Assembly: GCA_014379915.1 (NCBI GenBank)
Contig: JACMKV010000081.1
Location: forward strand, 1-6,009
Reading direction: 5' to 3'
Source of the DNA: Burkholderiales bacterium
GTDB lineage: Bacteria; Pseudomonadota; Gammaproteobacteria; Burkholderiales; JACMKV01
DNA length: 6,009 nt
The position numbers and the translations under genes were made by a program. Below are positions 1 through 6,009 of this stretch, in pieces. How positions within the stretch are numbered: position 1 is the stretch's first letter; each line of letters begins with the position of its first letter. Under the pieces are notes generated by a model that was not told where the DNA came from, made no database searches, and saw only the letters and a program-made list of their open reading frames with translations.

Positions 1-425
1 CGCAAGTGCGCCGACAAGCGCGCAACTGCGCCGTGCGTCCATCGACAACCTTTCCAGCTGCAGGCTGTGCCGCGCGAGCTGGGCTTAGGCGCGGTTTCAC
101 TCGGTGATGTCGACTTGTGAGCTCATTACGCCGCGCACAGCGTCTTCGCGGTCGAACAGCGGCGCGGCATTGACCAATGTGTACGCGTTTGCCGTCGGCG
201 CGCAGCACTTCGAGTTCGATGCTTTTGACTTTTTCCCGGCGCCGCGCGGCGAGTTGCATCGGCAAAATCAAAGCAAAAGGTCTTGGCCGTTTTTGTGAGC
301 AAACGAAATTCATCGCTGATCAGCGCTCGGGTCAGCACCCCGTTCTGCCAGATTTGGGCCACGCGCTTGCGGTCATCCGGGCGCAGCGCCTCGATCCAGC
401 CGTCGCCTTTGCCGCGGCGGCCGGG
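1..425 (-). pseudogene. Decayed PAS-domain signalling protein (fragment, runs off the window)
   Basis: No single frame is open, but successive frames on the minus strand read as PAS-domain text. From about 413 to 297 the frame gives KGDGWIEALRPDDRKRV and WQNGVL..SDEFRLL, the HPDDR/EFRL pattern of a PAS domain. From about 259 to 179 a second frame gives MQLAARRREKVKSIELEVLR then ADGKRVH. From 177 to 100 a third gives LVNAAPLFDREDAVRGVMSS then QVDITE, a standard PAS end. In that frame TGA (99-97) replaces the residue after DITE and TAA (87-85) follows, within what would be the usual DITE-R-x-RAE linker; AQLARHSLQLERL then continues open to the window edge. Both frame changes have the same sense (one extra or two missing bases), and the text seems to join the middle of one PAS to the middle of another, suggesting an internal deletion. 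Probably the remains of a histidine kinase or cyclic-di-GMP enzyme; the output domain is not visible. The start is missing: TAA at 428-426 closes the first frame upstream. Confidence 0.7.
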
Positions 426-475
426 TTACACGTGGACCTTCGAATCCGCCGGGATTGGAGAATGCGCAGTACAAC
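426..475 (-). other. Short spacer after the kinase stop, small hairpin
   Basis: These 50 bases lie between the kinase TAA and the first recognisable PAS remnant. They hold a perfect but small hairpin, AATCC-GCCG-GGATT at 443-456, about 20 bases past the stop. No T-run follows it on the minus strand, so I do not call a terminator. Confidence 0.3.
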
Positions 476-2443
476 TTATCCGCCGCGATCGCTGTTACCG
501 TCGAGGCCGTCGTTTCGCCGTGCGCTCAGCAGATCGTCAAGCAGAGTGCGCAGCGTCGCCGGTCGTACCGGCTTGTGCATCAGGCGGCAGCCGGCGGCCT
601 TTGCCTGTTGTCCAAGGAGCGGCGTCGTATCGCCGCTGATCAGGATGCATGGTGTGGTTGCGGTTCCATACTTTTCGCGCAAGCGCGTCACGAGTTGCAG
701 ACCGGTTTCTTCGCCATGCAGGAGATAATCGCAGATCAGGGCGTCAGGCTCGCGAAGATTTTGGAGCTGCGCTTCGGCTTCATCCGCCGATCCGGCAACG
801 ACGACTTGATAGCCCCACGCCGTGAGAAGCCCATGCATGCCAGCTCGTACCAATGCCTGGTCATCGATCACGGCGATCAGCGTGCCGCTTAAATCTTCGT
901 TCCGTGCCGGCGGCGCGGCTGCCTGCTGCGGGCTCATGGCGGCTGGCGGTGGCGAAAGGCGCGGCACATCGACGGCGAATCGCGAGCCTACGCCCACGCG
1001 GGATACGAGCGTGATGCGATGGTGCAGTAGTCGCGCCAGGCGCTCGACGATGGCAAGCCCCAGGCCAAGGCCTTTGCCGCCGCCGGGCCCGAGGTTGTCA
1101 AGCTGGACAAATTCCTGAAAGATGTCTTTCTGCCGAACTTCCGGTATGCCCCTGCCGCTATCCCAGACTTCGATACGCAGCGATTTGCGTCTGCGGCGGC
1201 AGCCAAGCACGATGCCGCCTTTCGACGTATAGCGTAAGGCGTTCGAAAGCAGATTTTGCAGAATGCGCTCGAGCGGCACGGGGTCGCTGCGTACCCATGC
1301 ACTACAGCGTACGACGCGGAGCTTCAGCCCTTTTGCGCGCGCGCGCGCCGTGAAATCCGCTTTCAAGCGGTCAAGAAGTGGGGCGATCGGAAAATCGCAG
1401 AGCACTGGCTCGACAACCCCGGCATCGAGCCGCGAGATGTCGAGCAAGCTATCGAGCAAGTCTTCCATCGCACTGACTGACGCGTCGATGTGGGCGACCA
1501 GCGCCCTGTTTTCGGCCGTATGCATTTTATCGCGCAGCTCGGCGACGAAAAGGGCGAGCGCGTGCAGCGGTTGCCGCAGATCGTGGCTGGCAACGGCCAG
1601 AAATCGCGATTTCGACTGATTGGCGCGCTCGGCTTCCCTGGTGCGCGCGGCCAGTTCGACGGTCGCCGCGGCGATCCGATCCTCCAGATTGTCGCGAGCG
1701 GATTTAAGCGCGACTGCCATTTCGTTCACGCCGGTTTCGAGTGCGCCAAGGCCGCCGCTGGAATCAGGCTTGACGCGTGCATCGAGATCTCCGGCTCCGA
1801 TCTTCTCGACCGCCTCCGTCAGACGCGAAATCGGCCGGGTAATGCCGCGACTCATTCGGGTTGCTGCAAACACTGTCGCCAGCAGCACGCCAAGCGTGAT
1901 CAGCAGGCTGTGCAGAAGCAGGCGCGCCTTGCGCGCAATCAGCTCATCGCGCGATATCTCGACATGGATCGAACCGATCACGGCCGGCTCAACAGGTTTC
2001 GCGGCGTCTGCGCCGGGCGCTTCAAAAAAATCTTCCAACGCAATCTGGTTTTGCAGAATCGGCGTCTTGAATACCAGGACGCGGCCCCGTTCAAGACTGG
2101 CGCTGACCGTCTCACGGTCTTTCGAGGGCAACGCCGGATCGAGCGATTCGCCGCTCTGCGCCAGAACTGCGCCCAGCCCATCGCGGATCGTCACTGCTTT
2201 GACGTCGGCTTCCCGAAGCGCCGAATCGGCAAGGCGCTGCAATACCGGGCGGTTGCCCGCGAACACGCCGTATTCGGATGCCGGCGCGAGATGACGGGCG
2301 ATTGCCAGGCCGCGCTCTTGCAGCGATTCTTCGAGCGCCGCGGAGCGTATGTTGATGAAGTAAAACGCGAGCAATAGCGCAATCAAGGTCGCCGGCGCCA
2401 AAGCCAGGACCAAGGCGCGCTGCCTGATGTCCAAGCGCTTCAT
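476..2443 (-). CDS. Hybrid sensor histidine kinase with C-terminal receiver, BarA-like sensor region
   Basis: This 655-residue inner-membrane protein should sense a periplasmic signal, autophosphorylate on His and pass the phosphate to its own receiver. In order: TM1 at about 10-30, a periplasmic domain at about 31-170, TM2 at about 174-195, HAMP at about 196-248, a short coiled coil, HisKA with ASHDLRQPLHAL (His287), and HATPase_c with N-box LLSNALRYT (Asn401), DSGRGIP (Asp428) and the G-rich KGLGLGL (457-463). A Pro/Ala linker (about 497-515) leads to a receiver (about 521-637) with Asp527/Asp528, phospho-acceptor Asp572, Ser603 and Lys624, all in the expected places. The N-terminus (LAPATLIALLLAF, ASEYGVFAGNR) resembles E. 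coli BarA (TVLIGLLL, STEYGMSLQNR), so the sensor is probably a BarA-type Cache-like domain. There is no HPt domain or DNA-binding output, so a separate partner is needed; none is in the window. The ATG overlaps the binding protein's stop (ATGA). The stop is TAA at 478-476. Confidence 0.93.
   Translation of the reverse strand: MKRLDIRQRALVLALAPATLIALLLAFYFINIRSAALEESLQERGLAIARHLAPASEYGVFAGNRPVLQRLADSALREADVKAVTIRDGLGAVLAQSGESLDPALPSKDRETVSASLERGRVLVFKTPILQNQIALEDFFEAPGADAAKPVEPAVIGSIHVEISRDELIARKARLLLHSLLITLGVLLATVFAATRMSRGITRPISRLTEAVEKIGAGDLDARVKPDSSGGLGALETGVNEMAVALKSARDNLEDRIAAATVELAARTREAERANQSKSRFLAVASHDLRQPLHALALFVAELRDKMHTAENRALVAHIDASVSAMEDLLDSLLDISRLDAGVVEPVLCDFPIAPLLDRLKADFTARARAKGLKLRVVRCSAWVRSDPVPLERILQNLLSNALRYTSKGGIVLGCRRRRKSLRIEVWDSGRGIPEVRQKDIFQEFVQLDNLGPGGGKGLGLGLAIVERLARLLHHRITLVSRVGVGSRFAVDVPRLSPPPAAMSPQQAAAPPARNEDLSGTLIAVIDDQALVRAGMHGLLTAWGYQVVVAGSADEAEAQLQNLREPDALICDYLLHGEETGLQLVTRLREKYGTATTPCILISGDTTPLLGQQAKAAGCRLMHKPVRPATLRTLLDDLLSARRNDGLDGNSDRGG
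1335..1348. repeat. (GC)7 dinucleotide tract inside the kinase gene
   Basis: Fourteen alternating G and C bases lie within the kinase coding sequence, encoding Ala-Arg-Ala-Arg-Ala (residues 366-370) between HisKA and the ATPase domain. Loss or gain of one GC unit would shift the frame. It may be simple GC-rich codon bias. Confidence 0.6.
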
Positions 2444-3375
2444 GGCGCCGACTCCGCTTCCCGCAGTTTTTCGAGCAGCATCGGTTCACCGGGAATATCG
2501 AGCCCCAGCGAGCGCGCCACGTGGTAATTAACGCTGACATCGCAGTATTGTGGGAATTGCGGCGGCGGTAGGTCCTTGCCGGCCAGCCAGCTTCGAATCA
2601 GCTCCCCGGTCTGGCGGCCGACTTGCGCCGGCGTTGTATGCACGGCGGCCAGCGCACCGGCGCTGACATAGGCTTGCGAGTAGGCAATCACCGGATCCTG
2701 ATAGCGGTAGCTGGTCAGCAGCACCGCCTGCGCGGTTTCGCGGTTCAGCACGATCGGGTCGGGCAGCGTCAACAAAACATCGCTGTCGGCGAGCACGCGT
2801 TGCAGCGCCGCCAGCAACTGGTCTTGATCGTCGATCGCCTCCCATCGGAGCTGAAATCCGAAACGGCTGGCGGCCGCTTGCAAAGTCTCCGCCGATTCGA
2901 CCGATTCGCCGCTCAGGACGACACCGATACGCTTATGCCGCGGCAGCAAAAGCTGAATCAGCCGCAACTGGCGCGCCAGCGGCTGGTCGAGGAATACCGC
3001 AGAAAACGTGCGCCGATCGCGCACACCTTGCGCGCGTACGATTTTCTTGTAGACCTGGCTCGGAATCAGCGTATTCAGTACCGGCACAGGCAATTCCAGG
3101 GCCGCGACTGCCTGGGCAGCGCGCGTTCCAACCGGAACGATCAAGCCGGGATCGGATTGCCCGGTTTCTCGCAGCAGCGCGGATAGCGGAACGATGCGAA
3201 CCGCCGCCTGCATGCCAGGCGTGCCTTTTTCCAGAGCCCTGATCAGGGCCTCCGCGGCTTCACGGTAAACACCTTCGTTTTCGCTGAGCACGACGAGCAC
3301 GCTCCGCGGCTCCGCCATCGCCAATGTCGCGGCAGCGAGCAGCAAGCTGACGAGAACGGTCAGAAGCCGGCGCAT
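2440..3375 (-). CDS. Periplasmic ABC-type substrate-binding-like protein (ABC_sub_bind family)
   Basis: This 311-residue protein begins with a Sec signal peptide (MRRLL, hydrophobic core to about residue 19, likely cut after AMA at 21). There is no Cys at the cleavage point, so it should be soluble in the periplasm rather than a lipoprotein. Residues 24-290 match my recollection of the ABC_sub_bind family (PF04392): SVLVVLSE as first strand, VPVGTRAAQAV near 80-90, IGVVLSGES near 150-158, and the diagnostic LLTLPDPIVLNRETAQAVLLTSYRY then AYVSAGALAAVHTTPAQVGRQ, here given in pieces LPDPIVLNRETAQ, AYVSAGALAAV and TTPAQVGRQTGEL. The last segment (SVNYHVARSLGLDIP) is also typical. The ATG directly abuts the receptor TGA and its own stop overlaps the kinase start by ATGA, so expression is probably coupled to both. 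No permease or ATPase gene lies beside it. It may feed the sensor kinase with ligand status, but this is inference; the ligand is unknown. Confidence 0.85.
   Translation of the reverse strand: MRRLLTVLVSLLLAAATLAMAEPRSVLVVLSENEGVYREAAEALIRALEKGTPGMQAAVRIVPLSALLRETGQSDPGLIVPVGTRAAQAVAALELPVPVLNTLIPSQVYKKIVRAQGVRDRRTFSAVFLDQPLARQLRLIQLLLPRHKRIGVVLSGESVESAETLQAAASRFGFQLRWEAIDDQDQLLAALQRVLADSDVLLTLPDPIVLNRETAQAVLLTSYRYQDPVIAYSQAYVSAGALAAVHTTPAQVGRQTGELIRSWLAGKDLPPPQFPQYCDVSVNYHVARSLGLDIPGEPMLLEKLREAESAP
2452..2455 (-). promoter_or_regulatory. Ribosome binding site of the hybrid kinase
   Basis: GGAG on the minus strand lies 8 bases before the ATG at 2443-2441, inside the last codons of the binding-protein gene. 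With the ATGA overlap it supports this start and translational coupling. Confidence 0.6.
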
Positions 3376-3381
3376 TCAGAA

Positions 3382-3386
3382 ATCCA
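3382..3386 (-). promoter_or_regulatory. Weak ribosome binding site, coupled start of the binding protein
   Basis: Only a weak TGGAT lies about 6-7 bases before the ATG at 3375-3373. The receptor's TGA (3378-3376) touches that ATG. The poor site and zero spacing suggest that initiation depends largely on ribosomes finishing the receptor gene. Confidence 0.4.
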
Positions 3387-4164
3387 GGCTTACCTGCAGG
3401 GAAAAGTTGCGGCCGTCAAGGGGGACGCGTGCAAGCGGCGTCAGCTCGCGCGATGCGATAGTGAAGATATTTTTGTCGAGCAGATTGCTCGCGCGCAGCG
3501 AGATGCGGGCTCGCGAGAATGAGCGGTGCAGGCCGAGATTCAGCAGCAGATACGGCGAAGTCCCGGCCGAGCGCAGGCCAGGCCCGTCGATCCACCCCGG
3601 CGTGCCGCCGACATAGCTTGCGTCCGCAGACACATTGAGCAGACGACCGAGAATCGGCGATGCGATCCCCGCTTTCAACACGTAATCGGGAGACGCCGTG
3701 AGTTCCTCGCTGCCTTGGCGCGCGCCCTGCAGGCTCAGCGACGCATAGGCGAGGACGCCGCCCGGATTGGAAATCCTCAGCCCCGATTCGACGCCCACGA
3801 CATACAGCGAATCCGCGGCGTTGCGATACTGGTTGCACGCTGCGCGCATGCAATCGAGGCCGTTCAGCGTCGGTGTATCGACCAGCACTGGCGCGTTTTC
3901 TATTTGAATCGCAAACACGCCGGTATTCACGCGCCAGCCGGGCTGCGGCAGGGTTTCCCAAAGCGCTTCCATCCAGCGCGAGACCTGCGGTTTCAGATCC
4001 GGATTTCGCCATAGCGTGTCGGCTGCCGGTTCGCCGTCCTGAAACAAGGACTCGTAAATTGTCGGCGCACGAAACGCCTCGCCGTAGACCAGCTTGCCGG
4101 TGGAGAATTCGGAAAATTGGTGGACGTAGGCCAGGCGCGGGCTAAAGCGCGCGCGAACCGACGG

Positions 4165-4176
4165 CGAAAAATTTTA
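4165..4176 (-). other. Frameshift site in the receptor gene (A4T5 tract, minus strand)
   Basis: On the minus strand the sequence is ACTAAAATTTTTCGCC. Zero-frame codons are ACT AAA ATT TTT CGC; the frame needed downstream reads TTT TCG CCG. The needed frame has a TAA at 4176-4174, immediately before the tract, so the shift must fall between that TAA and the point where barrel homology resumes, only a few bases later. Adding one T to the run of five repairs the gene exactly (K-I-F-S-P-S-V-R). This therefore looks like a one-base loss in a homopolymer. A ribosomal -1 slip on TTT or polymerase slippage could in principle give the same product, but the site is not a canonical X-XXY-YYZ heptamer. 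Confidence 0.85.
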
Positions 4177-5435
4177 GTAGAATTGTAGCGTCCGCCCAGA
4201 AACAGGGTGCCGCTGGCGCCGACCGGGATTTCGTCCTGAAAAAACAGGCTGTACAAGTTGTAACGCGGACGCCGGTCGACATCGACGGTTCCATCGCGGA
4301 ACGGACCGGAGGTTTCGCCGTCGACATGATGCGTTTCGATGCGCTTGACCTCGAGCCCCCCGAGCAGCCGGCTGCCGCTGGCGAACCCGCGCTCGTAACG
4401 CAGTTCGGCGCCAAACTGATCGCTGCGGAAATCGGTCGCGTCCAAAAACTGGATCAAGCCGCCGGTCTGCGGCACGTTGCGGTTATACGGGTAATCGCCG
4501 GTTTCCGAGAAGCCCTGGTAATAGCCGCGCGCGGTGACCTGGCCGCCGAACAGGTATTGCTGCGTGCCGGCCTCGACCGAAGCAAACCATTCGTCGAGGC
4601 GCAAGCGGTCGGTATTGAAAACCGTCGAATAGCTAGCCAGCAGATCGCTGCGGTCTTGCTCGACGTAATGGGCTTGCAGCCACGTCTGGCCGCGGCTCAT
4701 TTGACGGCTGAGGCGGCCGAAAAAGCGGCTGCCGTCGCCAGCATCGTTACCGATCGAGAGCCCGTTGTTGGTCAGCGGGCTGTCATATTCGCGTAAATAA
4801 AAATCGCGGCCGTCGCGCTCGTTCGCGCTGACCGACGCGAAACCGTCGACGCCGCTGGCGCTGACGCCGGATATCGACGCATAGCCTTTACGAAAGCCGT
4901 GACTGCCGGCTTCACCCCACAGCCGCGCGTTTGGATAATCATGGCCGGTGCGGGTAACGAGGTTGACCACCGCCAGCACGGCGCCGCTGCCGTACAGCGC
5001 CGAACCCGGGCCGCGCACGACCTCGATGCGCATGATCGTCGCGATGTCGAGATGCTCGATAAAGAAGCCGCCGTAGGTCGGCTCATAGATCGGCATGCCG
5101 TTGATCAGATAGAGGATGCGCGAGCCGAAATCGCCGGGGATGGCGACGCCGCGAAAGCCGAGCCCCGGCCATTGGCTGGCCGCATCGTAGACGCCGGGCA
5201 GTGTTTGCAGCGCCTCGGAAATCGTGCGAAAGCCGAAGCGGCGCAGCTCATCCGCGCTGATGATGGTGACGTTGGCGGGCGTCTGCGCCAGCGTTTGCAC
5301 GTAACGCGAAGCGGCGAACACCTGGGTTTCCTGTTCGACGAAATCGAGCGTGTCCGCGGCCGGCGCCGGTTTAGCGGTCAGCGCCGCGAGTACGCTCGAG
5401 CTCGACATCAGGTATACGGGCAACTGCTTGCGCAT

Positions 5436-5515
5436 CTACCTACTCCCTTGGGCCGGCGCTGACCGATAAACCGGCGCCGCTATCCATTACTGTGGACGAA
5501 ACGCGTCAGACCCGC
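5436..5515 (-). other. Intergenic spacer between the two receptor genes
   Basis: This 80-base gap lies between the stop of the first receptor (TGA at 5518-5516) and the ATG of the second (5435). It holds a short inverted repeat, CGGCGC at 5454-5459 with GCGCCG at 5474-5479 around a 14-base loop, and a direct repeat CCGGCGC at 5453-5459 and 5471-5477. There is no T-run after the stem, so it is not a convincing intrinsic terminator. I searched for -35/-10 boxes on the minus strand and found only poor matches, so the promoter of the downstream operon is either unrecognisable here or lies further upstream. Confidence 0.4.
5443..5447 (-). promoter_or_regulatory. Ribosome binding site of the second receptor gene
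   Basis: Read on the minus strand this is GGGAG within AAGGGAG, 7 bases before the ATG at 5435-5433. It supports that ATG as the start; the protein then begins with a plausible signal peptide. Confidence 0.65.
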
Positions 5516-6009
5516 TCAGAATCCAAGGCTGAAGGTCACGAATCCACGCCGTGTGAAAAACTGCTCGTCCGCCGCTTCCGGATAGGAGCCGAGTAGCCCC
5601 TGCAAAGTCAACGCGAGTTCGGCCTCATGGCGCGCGCCATGAAATTTTTTCGCAAGCCGCAGGTCAAGCCGGTCGTAACCGTCGACGGCGTCGCCGTCAC
5701 CCAGCCATTCCATGGCGCCGACACGGTAGAAACCGAGGCTGCCTGTGTAGTCACGAGGAAAGCGCTGTATCGCGAGCAGACTCAGGCTGTGCGCCGGCGC
5801 GGAGCGCGAAAAACGGGCGCCGATGTCGGCCGAGCTGATATTGACAAATGCCTGGTTGAGTACGATTTGCGTACTGGGTTTTGGCTGCCACATCAGTTGA
5901 TATTCGAGCCCGGTAATATGCGCGCGATCGGTATTGCGAAAGGTCGCGGCATCGCCGAAACCGACGAGCTCGAAACCGGGCGGCAAGCGGTAGCCTTGGA
6001 TGTCGATCA
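5516..6009 (-). CDS. TonB-dependent outer-membrane receptor, C-terminal part (cut by window edge)
   Basis: This is the last ~163 residues of a beta-barrel receptor; the reading frame runs open through the window edge at 6009, so the true start lies outside. The visible part has alternating hydrophobic strands, the stretch SAPAHSLSLLA (an RSAP-HSLSLL pattern typical of receptor barrels), the stretch EWLGDGDAVDGYDRLDLRLAKKF near the penultimate strands in pieces EWLGDGDAVDGY and DRLDLRLAKKF, and a C-terminal ...FVTFSLGF ending in Phe, the signature recognised by the BAM machinery. Such proteins import siderophores, cobalamin, metal complexes or other scarce ligands using TonB energy. A TTG at 5984-5986 could be read as a start but lies mid-barrel and should not be used. 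The gene precedes a second receptor by 80 bases on the same strand. The ligand cannot be told because plug and most loops are missing. Confidence 0.9.
   Translation of the reverse strand, partial: IDIQGYRLPPGFELVGFGDAATFRNTDRAHITGLEYQLMWQPKPSTQIVLNQAFVNISSADIGARFSRSAPAHSLSLLAIQRFPRDYTGSLGFYRVGAMEWLGDGDAVDGYDRLDLRLAKKFHGARHEAELALTLQGLLGSYPEAADEQFFTRRGFVTFSLGF

Larger units (their letters stand above)
3376..5435 (-). pseudogene. TonB-dependent outer-membrane receptor, disrupted by one frameshift
   Basis: With one base restored this reads as a 686-residue receptor, a normal family length. The start has a good ribosome site and a signal peptide (residues 1-27, likely cut after APA-A). A TonB-box-like segment (ETQVFAAS) sits near residues 36-43. 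The plug covers about 50-165, with TISEALQTLPGV, INGMPIYEP and RIEVVRGPGSALYGSGA. The barrel follows and ends in FSLQVSLDF, a Phe-terminated outer-membrane signature. The frame breaks after about residue 423, in the tract at 4167-4175. As written, translation from 5435 runs 57 residues out of frame and stops at 3995-3993 (480 aa). The correct frame resumes with SPSVRARFSPRLAYV and LVYGEAFRAPTIYE, classic barrel text, and runs to the TGA at 3378-3376. A Cys pair (C-x4-C, about residues 529 and 534) may form a loop disulphide. The gene heads an apparent operon with the binding protein and kinase. A real null allele and a sequencing error are both possible. The ligand is unknown. Confidence 0.88.

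Noticed and set aside
443..456. Terminator after the kinase gene (AATCC-GCCG-GGATT)
   Set aside because: Five-base stem with no T-run on the minus strand; too weak to call.
177..728. Plus-strand open frame of 183 codons over the PAS remnant and kinase C-terminus
   Set aside because: Low-complexity Ser/Arg-rich translation without a known motif; the minus strand explains the same bases as PAS and receiver text.
1490..2377. Plus-strand open frame of 295 codons opposite the kinase gene
   Set aside because: It lies wholly antisense to a kinase with clear domains, shows no family motif, and long antisense frames are common in GC-rich genes.
2623..3186. Plus-strand open frame of 187 codons opposite the binding-protein gene
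   Set aside because: Antisense shadow of a recognisable gene; no motif, no convincing ribosome site.
4165..4176. Programmed -1 ribosomal frameshift in the receptor gene
   Set aside because: The tract permits a TTT slip but is not a canonical slippery heptamer, and no regulated receptor frameshift of this kind is known to me; a simple indel is more likely.
4899..5462. Plus-strand open frame of 187 codons opposite the receptor plug region
   Set aside because: Antisense to the conserved plug domain; composition is Arg/Ala-rich, as expected for a shadow frame.
5454..5479. Intrinsic terminator between the two receptors
   Set aside because: The six-base stem has a 14-base loop and no following T-run.
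5480..5510. Sigma-70 promoter upstream of the second receptor (CTGACG, 17-base spacer, TGGATA)
   Set aside because: The -10 box matches the consensus poorly; the pairing is likely chance.

Overview
The window is GC-rich (about 60% by eye) and almost fully coding, with every supportable gene on the minus strand. Codon use, the BarA-like kinase and the TonB-dependent receptors point to a Gram-negative proteobacterium. A beta- or gammaproteobacterium is my best guess, but nothing in the window fixes the lineage.

Layout, read in the direction of transcription (high to low coordinates). The window opens inside the last ~163 residues of a TonB-dependent outer-membrane receptor (5516-6009). After an 80-base gap comes a second TonB-dependent receptor (3376-5435), broken by a single-base frameshift in the A5T4 tract at 4167-4175; restoring one base gives a normal 686-residue receptor. 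Its stop codon abuts the start of a 311-residue periplasmic ABC-type substrate-binding-like protein (2440-3375). That gene overlaps by ATGA with a 655-residue hybrid sensor histidine kinase/receiver protein (476-2443). Downstream, positions 1 to about 425 hold the remains of a PAS-domain signalling protein, with at least two frame changes and two in-frame stops.

The receptor, binding protein and kinase are packed without spacing, so they look like one translationally coupled operon. A reasonable model is a ligand-uptake and sensing module: the receptor imports a substrate, the binding protein captures it in the periplasm, and the kinase's BarA-like periplasmic domain reads the result. No ABC permease or ATPase is visible beside the binding protein, which favours a sensing role but does not prove it. 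The ligand cannot be named from the sequence.

The most notable points are the lesion in the receptor at the head of the operon, the orphan binding protein coupled to a kinase, and the decayed PAS gene behind them. I do not see mobile elements, tRNA, rRNA or CRISPR repeats. I see no wholly novel system, but the receptor/binding-protein/kinase unit is the part worth following up.
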